Origin: Bog-473 sp963745175
GTDB lineage: Bacteria > Actinomycetota > Acidimicrobiia > Acidimicrobiales > RAAP-2
Direction of reading: 5' to 3'
Length of the DNA stretch: 64,000 bases
NCBI GenBank assembly: GCA_963745175.1
Contig: CAVUWK010000006.1
Span: 558,001 to 622,000 of the forward strand
In this document: one piece after another, positions 12,143 to 21,140 of the stretch
How positions within the stretch are numbered: the first letter of the stretch is position 1
How the letters are laid out: each line of letters begins with the position of its first letter
Made by a program: the position numbers and the translations under genes
Notes under the pieces: generated by a model
Databases searched by the model: none
The model's input: the letters and a program-made list of their open reading frames with translations, nothing else
Told to the model about the DNA's origin: nothing

Positions 12143-12178
12143 GGTGGCATGCGGAGAACCGCCTCTCCGCATGCCACC
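12143..12178 (-). terminator. Perfect hairpin separating mpg from the rRNA operon
   Basis: Inverted repeat with 15-base arms (GGTGGCATGCGGAGA and its complement) and a 6-base loop, with no U tract. It lies about 220 bases after the mpg stop and before the rRNA promoter, so it probably ends the mpg transcript. Confidence 0.5.
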
Positions 12179-12395
12179 CGGTGCTCGAAGCTCAACGGGC
12201 TTTCCGCCCCCCTCCCTGTCGCCAACCAGGGCGCCTTTGGGGGGCGTGCGCCGTCTGTTGATGTCCTCGATCTACCGCATGTCACCACGATGCGACAACA
12301 GCATCATGAACCGGCGTTGTTGCACGGTCGTGACAGGGCGGTGACACGGCACGGCGGCCCGTTTCCCCTGTTCAGGAGACGGCCGCCGTTCCGCC

Positions 12396-13007
12396 TCAAC
12401 GCCGAGAGACCGAGGCGCTGCCCGGCACCCAGAACCGCCAACGCTTCTCCGTCGCCTCCCTGATGCCGATCCGGGTCCCGCGGCCCGGACGTCGGGGAGG
12501 CGGCGTCCCGTCGTCCAGCAGCCGGATGAGGCCAGCAGCGGGAGCAGGCCCCGAACGGCGCCGGCCGGCCAGCAGGTCCGCCCCGTTGTCGGCGCCGGTG
12601 ATGCCGAGGGCCTGGCAGAGCTTGGCCGGGCCGTTGCACAGATCCCGCTCCCGGCGGGCGGCCGGCCGGACCGCCCACATCTCGTCCAACCCGGCGGTCG
12701 GCTCCAGGGCGCGGATGAGCACCGCCGCTGCCTCGTTCTCGGGCCCGCAGACGACGTTGGCGCACCAGTGCATCCCGTAGGTGAAGTACACGTAGAGGTG
12801 CCCGGGCGGGCCGAACATGACCGCCGTCCGTGGCGTCAGGCCCCGGTAGGCGTGCGAGGCGGCGTCGTTGGCGCCGTGGTACGCCTCCACCTCGACGATG
12901 CGCCCGGCCCGCTGGCCCCGCGCCAGCACCTTGTTCAGCAGCCAGGGTGCGAGTGTGACGGGGTTGCCCTCCAGGTCCGACCGCTCCACGGGGCCACCAT
13001 GGCGCAC
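12396..13007 (-). CDS. mpg: DNA-3-methyladenine glycosylase (AAG/Mpg family)
   Basis: Base-excision repair enzyme that flips out and removes alkylated purines. The 203-residue product covers the whole family: N-terminal LAPWLLNKVLARG, catalytic IVEVEAYHGANDAASHAYRG (Glu in the VEAY motif), HLYVYFTYGMHWCANVV, LCNGPAKLCQALGI, and C-terminal GTRIGIREATEKRWRFWVPG. Start is GTG at 13007, though a GTG about six codons later is equally possible; neither has a good Shine-Dalgarno. It lies 40 bases after the acyltransferase gene on the same strand and may be co-transcribed with it. Confidence 0.88.
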   Translation of the reverse strand: MRHGGPVERSDLEGNPVTLAPWLLNKVLARGQRAGRIVEVEAYHGANDAASHAYRGLTPRTAVMFGPPGHLYVYFTYGMHWCANVVCGPENEAAAVLIRALEPTAGLDEMWAVRPAARRERDLCNGPAKLCQALGITGADNGADLLAGRRRSGPAPAAGLIRLLDDGTPPPRRPGRGTRIGIREATEKRWRFWVPGSASVSRR

Positions 13008-13047
13008 CCGGGCCGGGCGCCGCCACCCCCGTGGCCCGCCGGTCCAC

Positions 13048-14553
13048 TCAGATCGGCGTCGGCGTGCCCACCCGGCGGAGGGTGCCCGGCGTCGACGCCG
13101 GAGCGTGGCCGGCGGCAGCTGCCCGGCGCGAACGGACGCTCAGGTGCGGCTCCCCCGCGCCGGCGGCCATGCGACTCAGCAGCGAGAGCTCGTCCACCAT
13201 CGCCCTCGTCAGGTCCGGCAGGTCCGGCACCGCCGACGCGCACGCGTTGATGCCGACGAACAGCGAGTCGCGGTAGCTCTGCACCGTCACGTTCAGCGCC
13301 ACACCGTCGACCACCGGTCCGAGGGGGTGCACCGCGCGCAGCTCCATGCCCGCGAAGTAGAGCGGGAAGTCGGGGCCGGGCACGTTGGAGACCATGAGGT
13401 TGCCGGGGCGCAGCTTGCGGAGCACACCCGAGCGCACCCCGAACTGGATCATCGGTCGCGACAGTGCCGGGGGCACGGCGTCGGCCAACAGGGTCGCCAT
13501 GGGGCCGTAGCCGACGGCCCGCTCCTGCCCCTTGCACGAAGCGCTCGCCGCCGACACCGTCCGCAGCCGCTCCAGTGGCGTCTTCCGGTCGTTCGACAGC
13601 GGCACGAACATGGCGGAGAGGTGGTTGCCGAGCACCGCCGCGTCCGTCCGGCCGCGCACCGAGACGGGCACCACGGCGACCAGCGGGCTCTCGAGATCCT
13701 CCCCGTGCGCGGCGAGATGCGTCCTCAGTGCGCCGGAGCAGACGGCGAGCACGACATCGTTGATCGTCGATCCGAACCGGTCCTTCAGCGCGCGAACCTC
13801 CGCCATGTCCAGCTCGGCGAAGCCGACCGCCCGCCGGGCACGCACCTGTGAATCGAACGTGTCGGGCGCCCCGAGGGGGATCGACACCGGGCCGAGGTGC
13901 TCGTCCAACGCGCAGCGAGCCAGGCGCACGGCGGTGCGGCCGATCTCGCGGGCGGCACGCAGGCCCCGGATGGGGCTGCGGATGAAGCTCGGGAGCGCAT
14001 CGGTCACCAGCCTCGTCTGCGACGGCAGGCGGGCCGCGACCCAGGGCGGGCACGGTTCGGTCACCGCGCTGCCCTCGGCGGTCAGGTCCAGCAGCTTGGC
14101 CAGCATCTCCGCGCCTGCCACGCCGTCGATCACGGAATGGTGCATCTTGGCGATCAGCCCGACCATGCCGTGGGCCATCCCCTCGATGACGTGCATCTCC
14201 CAGGGCGGCTGCCCGGGAGTGAGGGGCCGACCCATCACCTCTGCGACTATGGCTCGGAACTCCGCCTCGCCCCCCGGGGCCGGGAGGGCGACACGGTGCA
14301 GATGGTTGGCCAGGTCGAAGTCGGGATCGTCCACCCAGCGCGGATGGTCGAGACCCAGCGGCACAGCCATCAGTCGGCGTCGAAACGGCTCCAGCGTCGG
14401 GATCCGGGTCCGGAGGACGTCGGCGACCCGCTCGAACTCGTAGCCACCTTCGGAGGTGGACGGGTCGAAGACGCAGGCGTACGCGATCTCCATGGGGGTC
14501 TCGGGCGTGTCGGAGTAGATGAACATCGGGTCGATGCCGGTCATCCGCTGCAT
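13048..14553 (-). CDS. Wax ester synthase / diacylglycerol acyltransferase (WS/DGAT)
   Basis: Acyl-CoA-dependent acyltransferase that makes storage triacylglycerol or wax esters at the membrane/lipid-droplet surface. 501 residues. The catalytic HHxxxDG motif is HHSVIDG at about residues 138-144. PLTPGQPPWEMHVIEG precedes it, and the C-terminal domain has VPVSVRG, GNHLSAMFVPL, STINDVVLAV and NLMVSNVPGP, all typical of actinobacterial WS/DGAT proteins. It starts MQRMTGIDPMF, matching the usual family start. A 355-base non-coding region upstream probably holds its promoter. Confidence 0.92.
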   Translation of the reverse strand: MQRMTGIDPMFIYSDTPETPMEIAYACVFDPSTSEGGYEFERVADVLRTRIPTLEPFRRRLMAVPLGLDHPRWVDDPDFDLANHLHRVALPAPGGEAEFRAIVAEVMGRPLTPGQPPWEMHVIEGMAHGMVGLIAKMHHSVIDGVAGAEMLAKLLDLTAEGSAVTEPCPPWVAARLPSQTRLVTDALPSFIRSPIRGLRAAREIGRTAVRLARCALDEHLGPVSIPLGAPDTFDSQVRARRAVGFAELDMAEVRALKDRFGSTINDVVLAVCSGALRTHLAAHGEDLESPLVAVVPVSVRGRTDAAVLGNHLSAMFVPLSNDRKTPLERLRTVSAASASCKGQERAVGYGPMATLLADAVPPALSRPMIQFGVRSGVLRKLRPGNLMVSNVPGPDFPLYFAGMELRAVHPLGPVVDGVALNVTVQSYRDSLFVGINACASAVPDLPDLTRAMVDELSLLSRMAAGAGEPHLSVRSRRAAAAGHAPASTPGTLRRVGTPTPI

Positions 14554-14908
14554 GTGCGCATCTCCATGTGGTCGGGGTCTCCGGATGGGCTCAACGTGGC
14601 CTCCGGACTTGTCTCGCCCCGTTCCTCCAGCTCCTGAGGCGCTTCTGTCGCTCGACCATCGAGTACAGCTCTCCGTCGAAGGCGCCGTACTGTCTGATAG
14701 GGCTTCCGGTTACAGGTTGCGCGCGCCAACCAGTGCAATACAACCGTTCGAACGAATCTTTATGTTGCGTTCACCTGATCGTTGCCCGACACGGGGGGTT
14801 GGCCGCGCAAGTGACACGCTACCGGCGTTGAGCAGCGGCCATGACGGCGCGTCCGCTCCCCCAGGCTGGGCACCCCGACGAGGGGGGCAGCGCGCCGATC
14901 AGGACCGG
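14554..14908 (-). promoter_or_regulatory. Intergenic region upstream of the WS/DGAT gene
   Basis: No gene seen. A perfect 10-base palindrome, CGTTCGAACG, sits at 14745-14754 in an AT-richer patch and could be a repressor site. I cannot place a promoter with confidence. Confidence 0.3.
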
Positions 14909-16312
14909 TCACGACGGGGCACCCGACGGACGCCACTGGGCCAGCCGGGTCCGATCGACCTCGCGCCGACGGACGAAACGGTCCGCTTGTTCGCCGACGG
15001 GGCCCGGACCCGCCCCGCCCGGGGTCCGCCGACGGGTCACCGCCACACCGGGCTCGAGGAGCTCCACCGCGGTCTCGCCCAGATCGGGGTGGGCCGCCAC
15101 CAGCTCGACCAGCGGCACGTGGCGCTCGAGCGACTCGCGCACCAGTCCCCCGACCAGCGCGTGGGCCTGGCGGAACGGCATGCCCTGTTCGACGAGCAGC
15201 TCGGCCAGGTCGATGGCCGATGCCGCCGGACCGTCGGCCGCCGTCTGCATCCGCTCCTCGTTCCATGACGCGGTCTCGTACACACCGCGCAACGCCATCA
15301 GCGCGCGGGTCACCTGTGTCACGGCGTCGAAGATCGGCTCCTTGTCCTCTTGGAGGTCGCGGTTGTAGGCCAGCGGAAGCCCCTTGAGGGTCACCAGCAG
15401 CGCGGTGAGATGGCCGATGAGACGGCCCGACTTGCCCCGGGCCAGTTCGGCCACGTCCGGGTTCTTCTTCTGGGGCAGCATCGAGCTCCCGGTGGCGTAG
15501 GCGTCGTCGAGCGTGCAGAAGCCGAACTCCTCGGTCGACCACAGGACGATCTCCTCGCCCATCCGCGACAGGTGCACGCCGAGAAGGGCGAGGTCGAACA
15601 GTGACTCCGCCACGAAGTCACGATCGGACACCGCATCGAGGGAATTCTCGAAGCGCCCGTGGAACCCCAGCTCCGCCGCCACGTAGTCGGGGTCGAGCGG
15701 CAGGGACGATCCGGCCAGCGCTCCCGCGCCCAGGGGCGAGATGTTCAGGCGGTCGACGGTGGTGAGGAGGCGATCCACGTCGCGGGCGAGGGCCCACCCG
15801 TGCGCCAGCAGGTGGTGGGCCAGCAGCACCGGCTGTGCCCGCTGCATGTGCGTGTACCCGGGGAGATAGACGTCGGCCGCCTCCCGGGCGCGCTGCGCCA
15901 GGACGTCCTGGAGCGCCATGATCTCCTCGGCCACGCCGATGAGCGAGCGGCGGCACCACAGCCGCAGCGCCGTGGCCACCTGGTCGTTGCGGCTCCGCCC
16001 GGTGTGCAGCTTGGCCCCGACGTCGCCGCTCAGTTCGGTGACACGGCGCTCGATGGCGGTGTGGATGTCCTCGTCCCCGGGGCCGAACACGAACGCGCCC
16101 GTGGCGAACTCCTCCTCGACGATGTCGAGCGACTCCACCAGGGTGGTCACCTCGCTGTCGCTGAGGATCCCCGCCTTCCCGAGGCCCTTGACGTGGGCGC
16201 GGGAGCCCGCCAGGTCATCGCTGGCCAGGGCGCGATCGAAGGGCAGGCTCACCGTGAAATCCGCCACGGCGTCAGCCATGCCGGCCGAGATACGACCCTC
16301 CCAGAGCGTCAA
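14909..16312 (-). CDS. argH: Argininosuccinate lyase
   Basis: Last step of arginine synthesis: argininosuccinate to arginine plus fumarate, in a cytosolic homotetramer. 467 residues. TLWEGRISAGMADAVADF is the family N-terminus. The signature loop is GSSMLPQKKNPDVAEL, and the catalytic regions KLHTGRSRNDQVATALRLW and GYTHMQRAQPVLLAHHLLAH are intact. I place the start at TTG 16312 because GGAGGAG lies just upstream and it overlaps the argG stop as TTGA. Longer open frames upstream only translate argG out of frame. Last gene of the arg operon. Confidence 0.95.
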   Translation of the reverse strand: MTLWEGRISAGMADAVADFTVSLPFDRALASDDLAGSRAHVKGLGKAGILSDSEVTTLVESLDIVEEEFATGAFVFGPGDEDIHTAIERRVTELSGDVGAKLHTGRSRNDQVATALRLWCRRSLIGVAEEIMALQDVLAQRAREAADVYLPGYTHMQRAQPVLLAHHLLAHGWALARDVDRLLTTVDRLNISPLGAGALAGSSLPLDPDYVAAELGFHGRFENSLDAVSDRDFVAESLFDLALLGVHLSRMGEEIVLWSTEEFGFCTLDDAYATGSSMLPQKKNPDVAELARGKSGRLIGHLTALLVTLKGLPLAYNRDLQEDKEPIFDAVTQVTRALMALRGVYETASWNEERMQTAADGPAASAIDLAELLVEQGMPFRQAHALVGGLVRESLERHVPLVELVAAHPDLGETAVELLEPGVAVTRRRTPGGAGPGPVGEQADRFVRRREVDRTRLAQWRPSGAPS

Positions 16313-17538
16313 TGCCCGCTCCTCCCCGTCTCTGCGCCCGGCCCCTGGCGGGCCGACCACGTGGCGACCCCGAGGCCCCACAGTCGCACGAACCCCTCGG
16401 CGTCGGCGTGCCGGAAGGTGTCCGTCGCATCGTACGTCGCCAGCCCGTGATCGTAGAGCGCGACCGGGCTGCGCCGTCCCACCACGGCGCAGGAGCCCGG
16501 CGCGGCGAAGCGCAACCGCACCTCCCCCGTCACGTGCCGCTGGCTCTCGGTGATGAACGCCTGGAGCGCGGCGCGCAGGGGCGAGTACCACAGCCCGTCG
16601 TAGACGAGCTCGGACCAGCGCGGCTCGAGGCGCGCTTTCTCGTGATGGACGTCCCTCTCCAGGGTGAGGTCCTCCAGGTCGGCGTGCGCCACAATGAGCG
16701 CGAGCGCGGCCGGGCACTCGTAGACCTCCCGGCTCTTGATGCCGACGCGGCGGTTCTCCACCATGTCGAGACGCCCGAAGCCGCGGCTGCCGGCCAGCGC
16801 GCCGAGCCGGCTGATGAGGTCATAGGGACCGAGGGCCGTGCCGTCCAGGCTCACGGGGACGCCGCTCTCGAATCCGACGATGACCTCGACCGGTTCGCTC
16901 TCACTGACGCGCGTCAGCGTGTAGACGTCGTCGGGAGCAGGCGCCCAGGGATCCTCGATCGCCCCGCACTCGATCGCCTTGCCCCAGAGGTTGTCGTCGA
17001 TGGAGTACAGCTTCTCCTTGGTCACGGTGATGGGAATCTCCCATTTGGCCGCCAGCTCGACGCAGTCTTCGCGGGTCAGACCCCACACCCGGGCCGGCGC
17101 ATGGATGCCGAGATCCGGCGCCAGCGCGCGCACGCCGACCTCGAAGCGCACCTGGTCGTTCCCCTTGCCCGTACAGCCGTGCGCCACCGCACCCGCCCCG
17201 TGCCGCCGCGCTTCGGCGACGAGGTGGCGAACGATCACCGGCCGCGACAGCGCGGAGACGAGCGGGTACTTGCCCTCGTAGCGCGCGTTGGCCTGCAGGG
17301 CAGGCACGCAGAACTGCTCGGCCATCTCGTGGCGGGCGTCCACCACGACGGCCTCGACCGCTCCGGCGGCCAGCGCCCGGTTGCGGATCGCATCCCAGTC
17401 CTCGCCGCCACGGTCGGCCGCCTGGCCGACGTCGACGGCCACCGCGACGACCTCGACGCCCTCGTGCTCGATGAGCCAGCGCACGGCCACGGACGTATCG
17501 AGGCCACCGCTGTAGGCCAGTACCACCCGCTCAGACAT
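16309..17538 (-). CDS. argG: Argininosuccinate synthase
   Basis: ATP-dependent condensation of citrulline and aspartate. 409 residues. The ATP-binding P-loop AYSGGLDTSV is at residues 9-18, with HGCTGKGNDQVRFE, KEKLYSIDDNLWG and the C-terminal RFGRLDMVENR-type region (GFGRLDMVENRRVGIKSREV). It follows argR by 2 bases and overlaps argH by 4. Residues after about 385 (WSARQGPGAETGRSGH) are a short variable tail. Confidence 0.96.
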   Translation of the reverse strand: MSERVVLAYSGGLDTSVAVRWLIEHEGVEVVAVAVDVGQAADRGGEDWDAIRNRALAAGAVEAVVVDARHEMAEQFCVPALQANARYEGKYPLVSALSRPVIVRHLVAEARRHGAGAVAHGCTGKGNDQVRFEVGVRALAPDLGIHAPARVWGLTREDCVELAAKWEIPITVTKEKLYSIDDNLWGKAIECGAIEDPWAPAPDDVYTLTRVSESEPVEVIVGFESGVPVSLDGTALGPYDLISRLGALAGSRGFGRLDMVENRRVGIKSREVYECPAALALIVAHADLEDLTLERDVHHEKARLEPRWSELVYDGLWYSPLRAALQAFITESQRHVTGEVRLRFAAPGSCAVVGRRSPVALYDHGLATYDATDTFRHADAEGFVRLWGLGVATWSARQGPGAETGRSGH

Positions 17539-17540
17539 GT

Positions 17541-18068
17541 TCAGTCCTCTTCCTTCCCATTCAACCCGATCTTGGCGGCGGCCGCGATGCCGGCCACGTC
17601 ACGCAGGCGGTCCGCCATCGGGCCGCCGCCGAACTGCTCTTCGACGATGACCAGCACGGTGTCGTCGCCCGCCACCGTGCCCACCACCTCCTCCAACCCA
17701 CTGCGGTCGAGCGCCGATCCGACCACGTGGGCCGAGCCCGGCGGGGTGCGCAGCACCACCAGGTTCCCCGAGTGGGCCACCTCCACCACCCACTCGCCGA
17801 GGACCCGCCGCAGATGGTCCTCCGGCGCGATCTGCTGGGCCGGGAGCTCGGGCAGCGCGTACGCCGTCTCCCCTCCCGGCAGCCGCACCTTCACCGCGCC
17901 CAGGTCGTCGAGGTCGCGCGACACCGTGGTCTGGGTCGCCTCCACCCCCTGCTCGCCGAGCAGGGCCACGAGCTGGGCCTGGTTCGTCACCGGCTGGGCT
18001 TCCAGCAGCTTGGTGATGCGGTGCTGGCGCTGGTTCTTGGTCAACCGGCTCGCCGCCTGCCCGCTCAC
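17541..18068 (-). CDS. argR: Arginine repressor
   Basis: Arginine-sensing hexameric repressor of arginine biosynthesis. 175 residues. The N-terminal winged helix includes RLTKNQRQHRITKLLEAQPV and TQTTVSRDLDDLGAVKVR, the family DNA-binding signature. The C-terminal oligomerisation and arginine-binding domain carries GTVAGDDTVLVIVEEQFGG. Start is GTG 18068, overlapping the argF stop as GTGA; the long open frame upstream is out of frame with argF and argD. It sits inside the operon it should control, so autoregulation is likely. The candidate operator is upstream of argC (23324-23355). Confidence 0.93.
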   Translation of the reverse strand: MSGQAASRLTKNQRQHRITKLLEAQPVTNQAQLVALLGEQGVEATQTTVSRDLDDLGAVKVRLPGGETAYALPELPAQQIAPEDHLRRVLGEWVVEVAHSGNLVVLRTPPGSAHVVGSALDRSGLEEVVGTVAGDDTVLVIVEEQFGGGPMADRLRDVAGIAAAAKIGLNGKEED

Positions 18069-18991
18069 CGGGAACCCCCCACGACCCAGGCCAGGATCCC
18101 CCGCATGGCCGTCCGCCGGTGGGCCGCCTGGCGCCAGACCAGCGAGCGCGGGCCCTCCAGGACGTCGGCGGTGATCTCCTCGCCGCGATGCGCCGGCAGG
18201 CAGTGCAGGACGACAGCGTCGGGCGCGGCCTGGTCGACGAGCTCCTGGTCGATGGTGAAGCCCTCGAAGGCGGCCAGGCGGGCCGCCCGCTCCTCCTCTT
18301 GACCCATGCTCGTCCACACGTCGGTGTAGAGCACGGCGGCACCCTTGGCCGCCTGGCCCGGGTCGTCGGTCACCTGCACCGTTCCGCCCCGCCCGATGCG
18401 GTCGCCGAAGGCCTGCAGGTCTGCCAGCTCGTCGCCGGAGAACGTGTACCCGGCCGGGGTGGCGAAGCGGACCTCCATGCCCTCGAACAGTGCCGCCTTG
18501 GCCAGCGAGCGCGCCATGTTGTTGGCATCGCCGACATACGTCAGCGCCCGGCCGGCCAGCGGGCCCAGTGCCTCGCGCATGGTCAGCACGTCGGTCACCG
18601 CTTGGCACGGGTGGGCGGTGTCGCTCAGAAGGTTCACCATCGGGACGTCGAAGGCGCTCCGCCGGAGCGCCGCCGCCATGCGCACCAGGACGGCGTGCTC
18701 GAACACCCGCGCGCACAGGACGCGGTGGTAACAGCCGAGGGTGCGGGCGACATCCTCGGCGGTCTCGCGCTCGTCGAGACCGACCTCGGTCCCCTGGATG
18801 TAGACGGGGTGCCCCCCCAGGTCCACGACGGCCATCTCGGTGGAGTTGCGGGTGCGCGCCGACGGCTTCTGGAAGAGGAGCGCCACGCCCTGGCCCGCCA
18901 GCGGCGCGTCGGCGGGCGGATCGAGAGCGAGGGCCAGCACGCGATCCCATTCGTCCGCCCCGAGATCGTCGACATCGAAGAAGTTGCGCAT
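18065..18991 (-). CDS. argF: Ornithine carbamoyltransferase
   Basis: Makes citrulline from ornithine and carbamoyl phosphate. 308 residues. The carbamoyl-phosphate site is FQKPSARTRNS, with Ala where most enzymes have the STRTR Thr, a variant known in the family. HPCQAVTD and the ornithine-loop LHCLPAHRGEEI are intact, which separates it from aspartate carbamoyltransferase. Twelve bases follow the argD stop, with a CGGACGATG start region and GGAG-like GGGGAGCGG upstream. It overlaps argR by 4 bases. Confidence 0.94.
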   Translation of the reverse strand: MRNFFDVDDLGADEWDRVLALALDPPADAPLAGQGVALLFQKPSARTRNSTEMAVVDLGGHPVYIQGTEVGLDERETAEDVARTLGCYHRVLCARVFEHAVLVRMAAALRRSAFDVPMVNLLSDTAHPCQAVTDVLTMREALGPLAGRALTYVGDANNMARSLAKAALFEGMEVRFATPAGYTFSGDELADLQAFGDRIGRGGTVQVTDDPGQAAKGAAVLYTDVWTSMGQEEERAARLAAFEGFTIDQELVDQAAPDAVVLHCLPAHRGEEITADVLEGPRSLVWRQAAHRRTAMRGILAWVVGGSR

Positions 18992-19002
18992 CGTCCGCTC
19001 CC

Positions 19003-20214
19003 CTACCCGTGCCCGTCCGGGTCGGCCGGCCCGTCCGGGTCGGCCAGCGCGGCCGCCAGCGCCTCGCCGAGGACGCGCAACGCAGTGTCGATCTCGTCGT
19101 CGCGCACGAGCAGCGGCGGAGCGACCCGGACGGCGTCGGGCCGCACCGGGTTGACCAGGAGGCCGTGCTCGAGCGCCCGGGCCGCGGCCTCCTTGGCCAC
19201 CGGGGCCTCGAGCTGCGCGGCCAGGAGCAGGCCGGCCCCACGCACCGAGACGACACCGGGGAGCGCGCCGAGCCCGGCGGCGAGGCGGGCGCCGCCCTCC
19301 CGGGCGCGGCGGCAGACGTCCTCGGACTCCATGACGGCGAGCGTGGCCTTGACGGCGGCCAGAGCGAGCGGTTGCCCCCCGAAGGTCGACCCGTGGTCGC
19401 CCGGCCCGAACGCCGCCGCCACCTCGGCCCGGGCCCAGCAGGCGCCGACGGGCATGCCGTTGCCGAGCGCCTTGGCCATCGTGACGACATCGGGCTCGAG
19501 CCCCTGGGCCTGGAAGGCGAACCAGTGCCCCGTGCGGCCGAGGCCGGTCTGCACCTCGTCGAGCATGAGCAATGCGTTGCGATCGCTGCAGAGCGCGCGT
19601 ACCGCGCCCAGGTAGTCCGAGCTCGGCACCATGACGCCACCCTCTCCCTGGAGCGGCTCCAGCAGCACGGCGGCGACCGTGTCCGCGTCGAGTGCCTTGT
19701 CGAGGGCGGCCACGTCGTCATAGGGCACGTGGACGAACCCCTCCGGGAGCGGGAGGAACGGCGCCTGCTTCTCGGGCTGGCCCGTGGCCGTGAGCGTGGC
19801 CAGCGTCCGACCGTGGAAGGAGTTGTCGGCGCTGATGACGACGTGGCGACCGCCCCCGGCCCAGCGCCGGGCCAGCTTCAGTGCGCACTCGTTGGCCTCC
19901 GCCCCCGAGTTGGCGAAGAAGACCTGACCACCCGCCTGGCCGCGGCCGCCGTTGACCAGCCGGTCGATGGTGCGGGCGACCTCGGGGGCCAGCGTGTTCC
20001 CGTAGAGGTTCGAGACGTGGCTGAGCGTGCGTGCCTGCTCGGCCACCGCGTCGGCCACGGCCGGGTGGGCGTGCCCGAGCGACACCACGGCCAGGCCGGT
20101 GATGAAGTCGAGGTACTCCTTGCCGTCGGCGTCGAAGAGGACGGTGCCCTGCCCCCGCACGAAGGTGGCCGGCGGATCGGCGTAGGTGCGCATGAGCGCG
20201 TCGCGCCCGGTCAC
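19003..20214 (-). CDS. argD: Acetylornithine aminotransferase
   Basis: PLP-dependent class III aminotransferase, N-acetylglutamate semialdehyde to N-acetylornithine. 403 residues. FFANSGAEANECALKLARRW and SFHGRTLATLTATGQ form the PLP pocket, LLMLDEVQTGLGRTG carries the PLP-pyridine Asp, and the Schiff-base Lys is in VVTMAKALGNGMPVGA. The start at GTG 20214 overlaps the argB stop as GTGA; an open frame reaching 21321 merely translates argB out of frame. The C-terminus ends in an Asp/Pro/Gly-rich tail (ADPDGPADPDGHG). Confidence 0.94.
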   Translation of the reverse strand: MTGRDALMRTYADPPATFVRGQGTVLFDADGKEYLDFITGLAVVSLGHAHPAVADAVAEQARTLSHVSNLYGNTLAPEVARTIDRLVNGGRGQAGGQVFFANSGAEANECALKLARRWAGGGRHVVISADNSFHGRTLATLTATGQPEKQAPFLPLPEGFVHVPYDDVAALDKALDADTVAAVLLEPLQGEGGVMVPSSDYLGAVRALCSDRNALLMLDEVQTGLGRTGHWFAFQAQGLEPDVVTMAKALGNGMPVGACWARAEVAAAFGPGDHGSTFGGQPLALAAVKATLAVMESEDVCRRAREGGARLAAGLGALPGVVSVRGAGLLLAAQLEAPVAKEAAARALEHGLLVNPVRPDAVRVAPPLLVRDDEIDTALRVLGEALAAALADPDGPADPDGHG

Positions 20215-21140
20215 GGCAGCACCATCGTCCCGACCCCCGAGTCGGTGAAGAGCTCGAGCAGCAGGGCGTGGGGGACGCGGCCGTCCAGGATGTGCGCCCG
20301 GCTGACCCCGGCGCGTACCGCGGCGGCGCACGCCTCGACCTTCGGCATCATGCCGCCCTGCGCGCCGCCGCTGCGGATGATCTCGCCGATCACCTCGAGC
20401 GACGCCTGGTGGATCACCGTCGTGGGGTCGTCGGCCACGACCCGCAACCCCTCGATGTCGGTCAGGAAGATCAGCTTCTCGGCGTGCAGCGCCTCGGCCA
20501 GCGCGCCGGCCACCGTGTCCGCGTTGATGTTGTAGGCCTGGCCGGCCTCGTCGGCGCCGATGGTCGCCACCACGGGGATCAGGCCCTCGGCCACCAGGCG
20601 TTCGAGCATGGTGGGGTCGACGATCGACACGTTGCCGACGAACCCCAGGTCGGCATGCCGGGGCGCCGCCGTGATGAGGTTGGCATCCTCGCCGGACAGG
20701 CCGACCGCGAGCGGACCGTGGACGTTGATGGCGGAGACGATGTCCCGGTTCACCTTGCCGACGAGCACCATGCGCGCGATGTCCAGGGTGTCGGCGTCGG
20801 TGACGCGCAGGCCGTTGCGGAATTCGGTCTCCTTGCCCAGCCGCGCCATCATGTCGCCGATCTGGGGCCCGCCACCGTGCACGACCACGGGGAGGATGCC
20901 CACCGCCCGCATCAGGACGACGTCCTGGGCGAAGGAGGCCAGCGCGTCGCCGGATGCATCGGCGCCGTCCCCGTCGCCGGCGTGCAGGGCGTTCCCGCCG
21001 TACTTGACCACCACGATCTTCCCCAGGAAGCGCCGGATGTAGGGCAGCGCCTCGACGAGCACCGAAGCCGTCTTGGCCGCAGCCGCCTTCTGCGCCCGGG
21101 TGATCCGGGGCGGCACGGGGAGAGCCTCCTGCGCGGTCAC
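20211..21140 (-). CDS. argB: Acetylglutamate kinase
   Basis: Phosphorylates N-acetylglutamate, usually the arginine-inhibited step. 309 residues. Amino-acid-kinase fold with IVVVKYGGNAL, VVVHGGGPQIG (nucleotide and substrate Gly loops), YNINADTVAGALAEAL and GGMMPKVEAC. An extended N-terminal helix (LPYIRRFLGK) fits arginine-sensitive hexameric forms. It contains a short Gly/Asp-rich insert (DGDGADASGDA) after KYGGNALHA. GTG start overlaps the argJ stop (GTGA). Confidence 0.95.
   Translation of the reverse strand: MTAQEALPVPPRITRAQKAAAAKTASVLVEALPYIRRFLGKIVVVKYGGNALHAGDGDGADASGDALASFAQDVVLMRAVGILPVVVHGGGPQIGDMMARLGKETEFRNGLRVTDADTLDIARMVLVGKVNRDIVSAINVHGPLAVGLSGEDANLITAAPRHADLGFVGNVSIVDPTMLERLVAEGLIPVVATIGADEAGQAYNINADTVAGALAEALHAEKLIFLTDIEGLRVVADDPTTVIHQASLEVIGEIIRSGGAQGGMMPKVEACAAAVRAGVSRAHILDGRVPHALLLELFTDSGVGTMVLP

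Larger units (their letters stand above)
11610..12395 (-). other. rRNA leader and upstream region
   Basis: About 785 bases between mpg and 16S with no believable gene. It holds the 5' arm of the 16S processing stem (11799-11828), a strong promoter candidate (11957-11985) and a perfect hairpin (12143-12178). A second, weaker promoter may lie near 12275-12300 (TTGTCG, then TAGATC). Confidence 0.6.

Noticed and set aside
11610..12395. Small genes in the rRNA upstream region
   Set aside because: Open frames on both strands lack start signals and family resemblance. The region is explained by promoter, processing stem and hairpin.
16312..20535. Very long plus-strand frames opposite the arg genes (620 and 681 residues)
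   Set aside because: High-GC shadow frames. The minus-strand frames carry clear ArgG, ArgR, ArgF and ArgD motifs.
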